The notes under the pieces were generated by a model that ran no database searches, was not told where the DNA came from, and worked only from the letters and a program-made list of their open reading frames with translations. A DNA stretch of 64,000 nucleotides, taken from contig UGTZ01000001.1 of assembly GCA_900455085.1 (NCBI GenBank), positions 3,254,501 through 3,318,500 on the forward strand, in the 5' to 3' direction. Every line of letters starts with the position of its first letter. Position 1 is the stretch's first letter. The translations under genes were made by a program, and so were the position numbers. The DNA is from Providencia rettgeri. Its GTDB lineage: Bacteria > Pseudomonadota > Gammaproteobacteria > Enterobacterales > Enterobacteriaceae. This document shows, one piece after another, positions 18,039-26,555 of this stretch.

Positions 18039-18191
18039 TTACTTGTTTTCAGTGTTGTGATGATGAGGTACATGTGCTTTAGACAGTAAGTTAAAGAACG
18101 CGCCCAAGCCATAGATCAAACCCATGATCAAAAACATAACGACTGGAACCATCATCAGGGCAAAACCCAAACTTTTAATTAGTTCAAACAT
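18039..18191 (-). CDS. acrZ: AcrZ, small membrane subunit of the AcrAB-TolC multidrug pump
   Basis: AcrZ is a single-helix inner membrane protein that binds AcrB and alters export of some drugs. The chosen start at 18191 gives a 50-residue protein beginning MFELIKSLGFALMMVPVV, close to E. coli AcrZ (49 residues), including the LGLIYGLG-like segment LIMGLIYGLGAFFNL. A longer open frame to 18224 lacks family support. In E. coli acrZ also lies between modE and modA, so synteny supports the call. It ends in a His-rich tail (HVPHHHNTENK). Confidence 0.92.
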   Translation of the reverse strand: MFELIKSLGFALMMVPVVMFLIMGLIYGLGAFFNLLSKAHVPHHHNTENK

Positions 18192-18409
18192 AGGAAAAAA
18201 CCTCTTCAGTGATACTGTGCCCACCAGCCTACAAGATACGCCGACGAGGGAAAACTTGACTCTCAGTACATTGAGTATAAATCAAATCAAAATAATAACG
18301 CACAATTACGTTATAATGGAGACTATTTTAGACAAAATATTATACTAACGACATACTAAACGTGCTTTTTACGTCTGTCATCACCAGCCACGCCGGAAGG
18401 GAGAAATTT

Positions 18410-19198
18410 ATGCAGGCCGAAATTTTACTCACACTGAAACTACAGGGCAGTTTATTTGCTGATCCTCGCCGTATCGCGCTACTAAAACAAATTAAAGCGA
18501 CAGGGTCAATCAGCCAAGGCGCTAAACTCGCAGGGATCAGCTATAAAAGTGCTTGGGATGCCATCAATGAAATGAATCAACTCACTGATGATATCCTTGT
18601 TGATAGAGCAACAGGTGGCAAAGGCGGTGGCGGCACAACACTCACCCACTATGGTGAAAGATTACTTCAACTTTATGATTTACTGGCGCAAATTCAACAA
18701 AAAGCCTTTGATGTACTCAAAGAAGATAATCTCCCTTTAGACAGCTTATTAGCTGCTATTTCACGGTTTTCATTGCAAACCAGTGCCCGTAACCAATTTT
18801 TTGGTACTTTAATTTCCCGTGACCATATGCAAGTTCAACAACATGTACAAATTCGCTTAGCCGATAACAGCACTGTGATTAATGCCGCACTAACAGAGCA
18901 AAGCGCTAACCGTTTAGGGTTAACCGAAGGTAAAGAAGTTCTCGCATTGATTAAAGCACCTTGGGTAAAAATAACTAAACAACCTAACCCAACAGGCTTT
19001 GATAACTACCTTGCAGGGAAAATTACCACTTTAGAGAGAGGTGATGAGAACAGCGAAGTGATAGTGACACTCACAGGCGGTGAAACTTTATGTTCAACCA
19101 TGCCAAACAGTGAAATTGATAGCCAATCTTTGAAAATTAATAATAGCGTTACTGCACTATTCAATGCTGACCAAGTGATTATTGCCACCCTGTGTTAA
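18410..19198 (+). CDS. modE: Molybdate-responsive transcriptional regulator ModE
   Basis: ModE binds molybdate and represses modABC while activating molybdoenzyme genes. The ATG at 18410 has GAAGGGAG upstream and gives 262 residues, exactly the E. coli length; an upstream open-frame start at 18362 is not needed. The N-terminal winged helix (GSISQGAKLAGISYKSAWDA) binds DNA. The tandem MOP domains carry the TSARNQFFGTLISRD molybdate signature. It is divergent from acrZ and followed by modF. Confidence 0.96.
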   Translation: MQAEILLTLKLQGSLFADPRRIALLKQIKATGSISQGAKLAGISYKSAWDAINEMNQLTDDILVDRATGGKGGGGTTLTHYGERLLQLYDLLAQIQQKAFDVLKEDNLPLDSLLAAISRFSLQTSARNQFFGTLISRDHMQVQQHVQIRLADNSTVINAALTEQSANRLGLTEGKEVLALIKAPWVKITKQPNPTGFDNYLAGKITTLERGDENSEVIVTLTGGETLCSTMPNSEIDSQSLKINNSVTALFNADQVIIATLC

Positions 19199-19337
19199 TT
19201 TGTCCTGCTTACTTACTATAAAAGTAAGTAAGCATTCACCTTTTTTTTCCTGCCATACCGTTCAGTTGTTGACTTTATCTTCAATCCTGATTATTTGTGA
19301 TAGATGACAAGGTAAATAATCATGATAAGGAAGCTTG

Positions 19338-20807
19338 ATGAGCACAATAACAATACAACATGGCAACTTTAAGCTCAGCGAAATCCAGACTTTATACATT
19401 CAACAACTTAACATCGAAAAAGGGGAAAGTTGGGCTTTTATTGGTGCTAATGGCAGCGGTAAATCTTCACTCGCTCGAGTACTTTCCAATGAGCTCCCTC
19501 CACTTTCGGGTGTCGTAAAAAATACATTCACCTCTCCAGTTCGTTCATCATTTGAACAATTACAAAAAATCATCAATGAAGAATGGCAGCGCAACAATAC
19601 AGATATGCTCAGTGATGATGAAGATGACACGGGGTATACCGCTGCTGAAATCATTCAATTTAACCATAAAGACAATGAATATTGTCTCGAACTGGCCGCT
19701 CGCTTTGGTATCAGTGACTTACTTTCGCGTCGCTTTAAATACCTTTCTACGGGTGAAACTCGTAAAGTTTTGTTATGCCAAGCATTAATGGGCAACCCTG
19801 ACCTGTTGATCCTTGATGAGCCATTTGATGGTTTAGATGTCTATTCGAGAAGTAACCTTAGCGAACTGCTTTCAAGTTTGTCTGAAAAAGGCTTAACTTT
19901 AGTATTAGTGCTAAACCGCTTTGATGAGCTCCCTGACTTTATTGAAAATATGGGTGTTGTCGCAGGCTGCAAGCTAACGATGGCAGGAAATAGAGAGTCA
20001 GTACTCGCTAACACGCTAATCACACAATTACAGCACAGCGAGAAAATTAAACAACTTTCCATCCCTGAAACCGAAGACCCAACCGCAGACGAAAAACTGG
20101 ATGATACGACGCCTCGTATTATTTTAAAAAATGGGACCGTTAGCTACAATGACAAACCGATACTGCACGGTTTAAATTGGCAGGTAAATCCAAACGAACA
20201 CTGGCAAATTATCGGCGAAAATGGAGCAGGAAAATCAACGTTACTGAGCTTGATTACAGGAGATCACCCTCAGGGGTACAGTAATGACTTAACCTTATTT
20301 GGCTTCCGTCGTGGGTCAGGAGAAACCATATGGGATATTAAGCGCCATATTGGGTATGTCAGCAATAGCATTCACCAAGAATACCGAGTCGCAACCAGTG
20401 TACTCAATGTCATTATTTCCGGTTTTCATGATTCTATTGGCTTGTACCAAACACCATCTGACCGTCAAATACAATTAGCACATGAATGGTTAGCTTTGTT
20501 AGGTTTTTCAACACAAACAGCTCAGCAACCTTTCCATAGTCTTTCGTGGGGGCAGCAGCGCTTAGTTTTGATTGCTCGAGCGCTAGTTAAACACCCTGCC
20601 ATGCTGATTTTAGATGAGCCATTACAAGGCTTAGATGGTCTTAACCGATTATTAGTACTGCGGTTTATTGATGTAATGCTAAGCCAAGGTAACACACAAC
20701 TCCTGTTCGTTACCCATCATCATGAAGATACCCCTGCTTGTATTACGCATCGGCTCACTTTTGTCCCTGATAATGGGAAATACCGTTACGATATTGAAGC
20801 CCTCTAA
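19338..20807 (+). CDS. modF: ModF, ABC-type ATPase with two nucleotide-binding domains
   Basis: ModF is a soluble tandem ABC ATPase linked to molybdate genes; its exact role is not settled. From the ATG at 19338 (AAGG upstream) it has 489 residues, as in E. coli (490). Domain 1 has Walker A GANGSGKSS and Walker B LLILDEPFDGLD with signature LSTGETRKVLL; domain 2 has GENGAGKST, LSWGQQRLVLIARAL and MLILDEPLQGLD. It follows modE by 139 bases in the same direction. Confidence 0.94.
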   Translation: MSTITIQHGNFKLSEIQTLYIQQLNIEKGESWAFIGANGSGKSSLARVLSNELPPLSGVVKNTFTSPVRSSFEQLQKIINEEWQRNNTDMLSDDEDDTGYTAAEIIQFNHKDNEYCLELAARFGISDLLSRRFKYLSTGETRKVLLCQALMGNPDLLILDEPFDGLDVYSRSNLSELLSSLSEKGLTLVLVLNRFDELPDFIENMGVVAGCKLTMAGNRESVLANTLITQLQHSEKIKQLSIPETEDPTADEKLDDTTPRIILKNGTVSYNDKPILHGLNWQVNPNEHWQIIGENGAGKSTLLSLITGDHPQGYSNDLTLFGFRRGSGETIWDIKRHIGYVSNSIHQEYRVATSVLNVIISGFHDSIGLYQTPSDRQIQLAHEWLALLGFSTQTAQQPFHSLSWGQQRLVLIARALVKHPAMLILDEPLQGLDGLNRLLVLRFIDVMLSQGNTQLLFVTHHHEDTPACITHRLTFVPDNGKYRYDIEAL

Positions 20808-20817
20808 TTTTTGACTT

Positions 20818-20856
20818 ATTTGCCAATAGATACGATGAAACTATTGGCAAATTTAA
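20818..20856 (+). terminator. Probable terminator after modF
   Basis: A perfect 12-bp stem (ATTTGCCAATAG / CTATTGGCAAAT) starts 10 bases after the modF stop. The T-run is poor (TTTAAT), so the call is moderate. Confidence 0.55.
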
Positions 20857-21011
20857 TCTAATGTTTAATAGATGATAACTAAATTATCTAATTACAACCA
20901 TTTGATTTTGTTTAATTTATTATTATTCAGTTATTTTCAATTAGAAAAATCACACAAAATCATTACACTGCGCCTCTTCTAATAATTTAGACATTATAAT
21001 GGATATTCTTT

Positions 21012-21838
21012 ATGGCTTGGTTAATGTTAGCCTCTTCACTTGCTACACTTGCAACACATCGTTTAATTGCTCTTTTTTTACTCATCTGCACAATCATTAC
21101 TGCTGCATTCACATACATTATTGATTGGCAAGCGATTCTACTCTTAGCTTGTATTACGTTAATTGCCATTATTCGTTTGCGTTTCCAACACTACCTACCC
21201 ATAAAAGTTATCAGTGAAATCACCTTACTAATCTGTGCGATCGGGTTATTTATTCACTTATTTCCTGGTTTTAATAACCTAAAATATCTAGATAAAGTCA
21301 CAGTAGGAACACATAGCGCTCCATTCACAATGTATTTTAATTTTGATAAGGCACTCGTCCCTTTTATTTTACTTGCCTGCTTACCAACATTATTTATTTG
21401 CCGTCCAGCCAAACATGCAACTAAAGTTCAATGGCACTATTAGTTAGTTTTGTTCCACTTTTATTGCTAATTGCGACTGCTGCTGGTGGGTTAGCCTTTG
21501 AATGGCATTTTCCTAGTTGGTTACCTGCTTTTATGCTCTGTAATCTATTTTTTGTTTCATTAGCAGAAGAAGCGCTATTTCGTGGCTATTTACAGCAACG
21601 CCTAACCCTTTGGTTAAAATCACCTTACCTCGCATTAGTTATTACTTCACTGTTATTTGGTGCAGTGCATTTTGCTGGTGGGCCGTTGTTAATTCTCTTT
21701 GCTACGTTAGCTGGTTTGATTTATGGCTTAGCTTGGATGTGGAGTGGTAAATTATGGCTGGCGGTATCAATTCATTTCGGGCTGAATTTAGGGCATCTAT
21801 TATTTTTTACTTACCCATTTAAGTTGGTTACTAGTTAA
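21012..21838 (+). pseudogene. CPBP-family intramembrane metalloprotease, interrupted by a frameshift
   Basis: CPBP proteins are multi-pass membrane proteins related to CAAX prenyl proteases; bacterial members often handle bacteriocin immunity or unknown substrates. The first frame (21012-21443, 143 residues) gives several membrane helices and ends KVQWHY. The second frame opens at 21431 and carries the protease motifs AEEALFRGYL (EExxxR) and HFGLNLGH. One missing base near 21433 (TGG read instead of TGGG) would join them as KVQWALLVSFVP into a 275-residue protein of normal layout. Two overlapping genes are possible but unlikely, because neither half is a complete CPBP protein. Confidence 0.8.
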
Positions 21839-21891
21839 TATTAGCGAATTGAAAATTCATAATCCCCCATAAACTGAATGATTTTTATCAT

Positions 21892-21927
21892 AAAAAATCA
21901 CTAACACAAGTGATGTTAGTGATTTTT
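21892..21927. terminator. Bidirectional terminator
   Basis: A perfect stem of at least 14 bp (AAAAATCACTAACA / TGTTAGTGATTTTT) with a 7-base loop lies between the convergent CPBP and phosphoesterase genes. Both strands end the stem in a T-run. Confidence 0.9.
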
Positions 21928-21958
21928 CATTATTATAGCCATGTTATCTATCGTTAAT

Positions 21959-24076
21959 CTAATTACTAGCTTGATTAACATTCATTGGTTTAATTTCACC
22001 AGACTCAATATTAAGATAAAAATCTCGACTCGGATTTCCTTGTAGATATTTATCAATTACAGTGAAAATACTGCCAAAACGTAATTTAAAAATATTTTCA
22101 AATGAACTACCCGCATTAATTTTGTCAGTCTCAGTTGGTAATGACGATAACAAGGTTCCTGTGAGGAATCGATACTGATTTAATCTTTCTACAGGTATAT
22201 CTTGTAACGCAAGCTCGTCTGCATTACGTAAACGATAAAAATCCACAGCAAGATCAAAACCATTCCATTTTGCAAAGTCCTTTAACTGATACCCTGTATT
22301 TTTAGCAAGAATAGCGGCTTTATCACTGGCTTTTTTCCATGCCTCAGAGTCTTTCTTCAAATAGATTTCGGTGACATTAACAGTCCCAGGGTCCTTTGCA
22401 CAGATTTCATGATTTTGGCTCAATGGTGCCGTTAATACTTCATTATAAGCTTTCTTTGTATCTAATTGGCTTAAAATAAGCATCTCTTCACCATTCAAAC
22501 TAAATAACATTTGACGAATTTCACATGGCCATTCCTCTGGAATAAAACGTAAACGTGTCAGTTCAGTAATATGCCAATTAGTGAAGTCATAATAATTATT
22601 TGCGCTTAAGATATCTTTATTCCAAAGATGCGACGAGTTGGTATTTTTGAGGTGATCCCATTCTTGCTGATAGTGCTCAAATAACTCATCAAACCGAGGT
22701 ACATCTTCTATTATAATAGTTTGCACATCAATTTCATTGGCATTTCTAAAATTCAATATTTTATAAGCAGGGACATATGCTGCCATTGAGGGAGCTTGAA
22801 TATTAAAAAGTAAGCTGCCATCCGAATACTTACGTACACCTGTATCATTAAAATGCATATGACCGCCAACATGAACACCGATGCCTGTTTTTGCCATTGC
22901 ATGGCTCGTGTCTTCTTTTGGAGCCCTTTCTAACTGAAATTTACCTTTACCAAAAATGGTTTCAAGGTCATCCGCTGCGCCATTATCAAATTCAACCATC
23001 GGAAAATGGCTAAACGTGATTAATGTTTTATTTTGTTCTTTCGCGCGCTTTGCAACATCCGCCATCCACTCAACAGTCTGCTGTTTGTGTGTCAACATTT
23101 TGTTGTAACCCGCATTCCCCGACCCCGCAAAGTTTTTAGCCGCCTTAGGGTGGTTAATATCTGCTTTTTCAGAAGGAACATAGACATTGGCATCAACGGC
23201 CATTAACCACAAACCAGGAGTAGGCTCAACAAGGTAACTACTGTCTGCAACATTAAAACAAGGCCCATACCCCTCCTGCTTATATTTACCGCCTGTTCCT
23301 TGAGTACAAATTTCATACTGTCTTTGGTTAAAATCACTGGATTTTAAAGCTGCTTCATAGCTGTAACCTTGAGAATCATAGTTTGAGTATGGCGTTTCCC
23401 AATAAATATCTTCTGGTAGTGGATTAATACCAAACGATTTCATTGCATCCATCACTCGACCATAACCATTATATACCATTTCTTCGGTACAAATTGTCGG
23501 TAACTCAGCGCCCGTTTCTATAACGGCCGTTTTTCCTTTATATCCCGTACACTCATTAGCCCCTAAACTAAAGATACGTTGAGTTTTACCATCAATTCCA
23601 AGAAAATCTTCCTTTCCTGCTGGCATATCAAATGGGCGGTTCGGATCATGATTTCCTGGCGTTGCAAAGAAACGCATACCATATTTTTGCTCGTACTCTT
23701 GCAAGACTTTCACTAGTCCACGTAAATGAATAGGTTGGCCGTCATCGGTAAAATCGCCAGGTAATGCAATGAGTTTAATACCTTTCTTACCTGCATCATC
23801 AAGTGCAGCACGTAGAGCAAAATAATTTTCATTAAATAAACGCGTAGAGGTTAATTGCGCATACATAGAACGAATAACGGCATTTTGACCACTTTTACTA
23901 TTTTTTAATCCTTCAAATGCATTATCAGCAAACTGCCCATAAACATCATGAAAATGGATGTCGGGCATAAACGCGACGCGATAATTATAAGATTGAGCCG
24001 TAGGGTCATTTGCCATTGCGACAGTTCCAACGGACATTAATGCAAGGGCAAAACCATATTTTAATTTATTGTTCAT
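21959..24076 (-). CDS. Exported calcineurin-like metallophosphoesterase
   Basis: This 705-residue protein starts with a Sec signal peptide (cleavage after ALMSVGTVAMA near residue 22) and is therefore probably periplasmic. The binuclear metal site of the calcineurin superfamily is complete: MPDIHFHDVYG (Asp39, His41), LPGDFTDD, TPGNHDPNRP, TFSHFPM and GVHVGGHMHFND. Members hydrolyse phosphomono- or diesters. It follows the KdgM-type porin gene by 32 bases, at the 3' end of the PTS/mannosidase gene row. A role in removing phosphate groups from an incoming substrate is an inference; the substrate is unknown. Confidence 0.87.
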   Translation of the reverse strand: MNNKLKYGFALALMSVGTVAMANDPTAQSYNYRVAFMPDIHFHDVYGQFADNAFEGLKNSKSGQNAVIRSMYAQLTSTRLFNENYFALRAALDDAGKKGIKLIALPGDFTDDGQPIHLRGLVKVLQEYEQKYGMRFFATPGNHDPNRPFDMPAGKEDFLGIDGKTQRIFSLGANECTGYKGKTAVIETGAELPTICTEEMVYNGYGRVMDAMKSFGINPLPEDIYWETPYSNYDSQGYSYEAALKSSDFNQRQYEICTQGTGGKYKQEGYGPCFNVADSSYLVEPTPGLWLMAVDANVYVPSEKADINHPKAAKNFAGSGNAGYNKMLTHKQQTVEWMADVAKRAKEQNKTLITFSHFPMVEFDNGAADDLETIFGKGKFQLERAPKEDTSHAMAKTGIGVHVGGHMHFNDTGVRKYSDGSLLFNIQAPSMAAYVPAYKILNFRNANEIDVQTIIIEDVPRFDELFEHYQQEWDHLKNTNSSHLWNKDILSANNYYDFTNWHITELTRLRFIPEEWPCEIRQMLFSLNGEEMLILSQLDTKKAYNEVLTAPLSQNHEICAKDPGTVNVTEIYLKKDSEAWKKASDKAAILAKNTGYQLKDFAKWNGFDLAVDFYRLRNADELALQDIPVERLNQYRFLTGTLLSSLPTETDKINAGSSFENIFKLRFGSIFTVIDKYLQGNPSRDFYLNIESGEIKPMNVNQASN

Positions 24077-24108
24077 ATTTGTTCCCTTTAGATAATTAAC
24101 TATTTCTA

Positions 24109-24816
24109 TCAGAAGTTATATGCAATGCCAACACGATAACGCCACTGCCATGCATCACGGTAAGTTTGTCCATTTTTGACGTATGAACCGTCATCATAGG
24201 AAACATAGCCTAATTCAATATAAGGAACCCATGTCTTATTACCAATCCAAGACACATTCAGATTATGTGCATAATCCTTTTCTTTACCTTTATATGCGGG
24301 ATAATCAGTATCAAATTTATATTCAAAGTCATAACTTAATGAGAAATCTTGCAACTTATAACCTAAATAAAAATTACTCTGCCAATAATGTTGATTATCT
24401 TTTTTAGGCTTATTAGAGTTATCATAATGCCTTACGCCATAACGTAAACGAGTTCCAATATTAAAATCATCCGTTAAATTATAAGCTGCTTTGACACTGA
24501 ATTTATAAGCTGTATCTTTATCTCCGGAATCTAGCGCAAAAGAAGGAGTTAAAACAAAATCTTTTGTGGCTTTATATTTATAACCGACTTCAACCTCATT
24601 TCCTTTTGATGATAGGTTTTCACCGAAACCGCCATCTCGGCTTCTCCATTTTCCTTCAAGGCTAAAATAAGTTCCATTTTGCATGCTATGGCCAATTTTG
24701 ACACGATCTTCATGACGATGCTCATCCCCTAACCATTCATGACGATAGTCAATATATGTCGCATTCGCTGCTGTGCAAAATAATAACGTAGAGATACCTA
24801 GAGTTAAGTTTTTCAT
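24109..24816 (-). CDS. KdgM-family oligosaccharide-specific outer membrane porin
   Basis: KdgM-type porins are small 12-stranded beta-barrels that let acidic oligosaccharides cross the outer membrane. The 235-residue precursor has a signal peptide cut after TAANA (about residue 19). The mature part begins TYIDYRHEWLGDEHRHEDRV, characteristic of the family, and ends with a terminal Phe (VGIAYNF), the usual barrel-insertion signal. Alternating aromatic strands run through the protein. It sits between the PTS fusion gene and the phosphoesterase gene, so it probably admits the compound handled by this system. Confidence 0.9.
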   Translation of the reverse strand: MKNLTLGISTLLFCTAANATYIDYRHEWLGDEHRHEDRVKIGHSMQNGTYFSLEGKWRSRDGGFGENLSSKGNEVEVGYKYKATKDFVLTPSFALDSGDKDTAYKFSVKAAYNLTDDFNIGTRLRYGVRHYDNSNKPKKDNQHYWQSNFYLGYKLQDFSLSYDFEYKFDTDYPAYKGKEKDYAHNLNVSWIGNKTWVPYIELGYVSYDDGSYVKNGQTYRDAWQWRYRVGIAYNF

Positions 24817-24992
24817 AAACTGATTCCTATAATTAATATTTATTTTTTATTTAACGATTAAAACAATGAGTTATTAGTTATCTTTTATGTATATACACTC
24901 CTTATTTTTTTGAAAAAACCATCCCATCCCTTTAAGTAACTTAAAAGAAAATTAACCTTATTAAAATTTTAAAATTATTTTATATTCTTATC

Positions 24993-26543
24993 TCACATCC
25001 CTAATTCCAACTTTAATAAATCAACAATATATTTTGATTTTTTCGCATTTAATATTTCATTTCTAAAAGACTCATGCATTAATTTACGTGCGAGAACAGA
25101 AAAGATTCGCATATGCTGATTTTCATCTGAATCATTAATTGTTAGCATAATTACCAATTTAACATCAACATTGTCTCCCCACGCTAGCTCATTCGGTAAA
25201 CGCAATACTGAAATACTACTATGTTTAACAAAAGGTGATTTACAGTGCGGTATTGCAATTGAGAAACCTAATGCCGTACTAAAAATCTCTTCTCTCTGCC
25301 ATATTGCTTGTTCAACTTGTGCCCCTGAATCAGCTCGATGATTAATCTCTAAATTATCAGTTAATCGTTTAATGACTTCCTCTTTACTTTCCATTCTTTC
25401 ATCAAGAAAAATTAAAGACGGGTCCAATACTGAATAATCAATTTTTGGTTTATTCGTAGAAATAGCCAAATGAGATAATTTATCTTTTTCAAACTTGAAC
25501 CAATTATCTGCATATACATCAGGTTCAATAATTAATAAATCGTATTGCGTGTCTACCAATAAAACATGAGCAGATTGGATTGATTCAATCATAGAGGATG
25601 AAAGGCATATTAAAGGAAGAGAGAAAGATTGCGCTAAAATAACGGTATGTGATATTTCTGCGCCTGTAGCCATCACAATACCTTGCAAATATTCACCTCT
25701 CAATGCCAATAATTCGCTTGGTGTTAGTAATCCTTGACAAATAATAATCGAATCTTCTGTTAATTTAGGAAGTTGTATTTTAGATTGAATACCAAGATGC
25801 CTCGCTATACGCAATCCCAAATCCTTAATATCTAACTCACGTTGGCGTAAATATTCATTACTACTGCTTCGAAATGGCAAGCTGAGTTCCTCAATTGCCA
25901 TTGATAACGCCGCAATCGCATTACGCGCCTCTCTTGGTTCAAGCAAACACGCTTCAATATCCTCATCATCCAATAATTGGCTTTGTGCCTCTAGAATATC
26001 AACCGCTGCTTTATCAGCTTGCTGAATGTCTAGACTAAATTGCTGACGAGCTCTTTGTAACGCAAGTTTTAGTATTTCACATTGCTCTGATTGCGAACTT
26101 GATGGCTCTGATAATGAAATCTGTTGTAAATCAAAAGATTTCATATAGATAGCCCTACCTTTTGCAATACCTTTGCTAACACCGTCACCCTGAATAATTT
26201 GGGATAGTGTCCGGCTCAGATATATCGGGATCATTCCTTGTTCTGGTTTATCTTTTTTCGGCATTAATCCATCACAATGAATAAACTCTTGCTCAATAAA
26301 TACCTTTAGTTTTTCATAAGCCAGATTTTCATCATTTCCACTGATTGTAAAATAACATTCGTCACCAACAGTGACATCTGCACCAACAAGAGCTAGCACA
26401 CTTTTCGCATTGGCTTGGCGTTGTTTGGTTTTATTAAAAAGTAAAATATCTGATTGAAAACAAGCTGTTTTTTGCTCAATTGTACTCGCTGGCCTTGCAT
26501 GAATACCATTTGGTAACTCACAACGAAATGTAAGTACTTTCAT
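24993..26543 (-). CDS. Multidomain PTS phosphotransfer protein HPr-EI(N-terminal)-EIIA
   Basis: The 516-residue protein joins three phosphotransfer units. Residues 1-85 are HPr-like with GIHARPAS (His15). Residues about 119-345 resemble the N-terminal half of enzyme I, starting GDGVSKGIAKGRAI, with the phospho-His in GAEISHTVILA (His299). Residues about 370-516 are a fructose/mannitol-type EIIA with GFSIAIPHCKS (His433). The PEP-binding C-terminal half of enzyme I is absent, so it cannot accept phosphate from PEP directly. E. coli DhaM (EIIA-HPr-truncated EI) is the closest architectural parallel; FryA and FruB differ. It starts 12 bases after the repaired end of the GH38 gene and probably phosphorylates the EIIB encoded upstream. 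Confidence 0.88.
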   Translation of the reverse strand: MKVLTFRCELPNGIHARPASTIEQKTACFQSDILLFNKTKQRQANAKSVLALVGADVTVGDECYFTISGNDENLAYEKLKVFIEQEFIHCDGLMPKKDKPEQGMIPIYLSRTLSQIIQGDGVSKGIAKGRAIYMKSFDLQQISLSEPSSSQSEQCEILKLALQRARQQFSLDIQQADKAAVDILEAQSQLLDDEDIEACLLEPREARNAIAALSMAIEELSLPFRSSSNEYLRQRELDIKDLGLRIARHLGIQSKIQLPKLTEDSIIICQGLLTPSELLALRGEYLQGIVMATGAEISHTVILAQSFSLPLICLSSSMIESIQSAHVLLVDTQYDLLIIEPDVYADNWFKFEKDKLSHLAISTNKPKIDYSVLDPSLIFLDERMESKEEVIKRLTDNLEINHRADSGAQVEQAIWQREEIFSTALGFSIAIPHCKSPFVKHSSISVLRLPNELAWGDNVDVKLVIMLTINDSDENQHMRIFSVLARKLMHESFRNEILNAKKSKYIVDLLKLELGM

Positions 26544-26555
26544 TACTTTTCCTTA

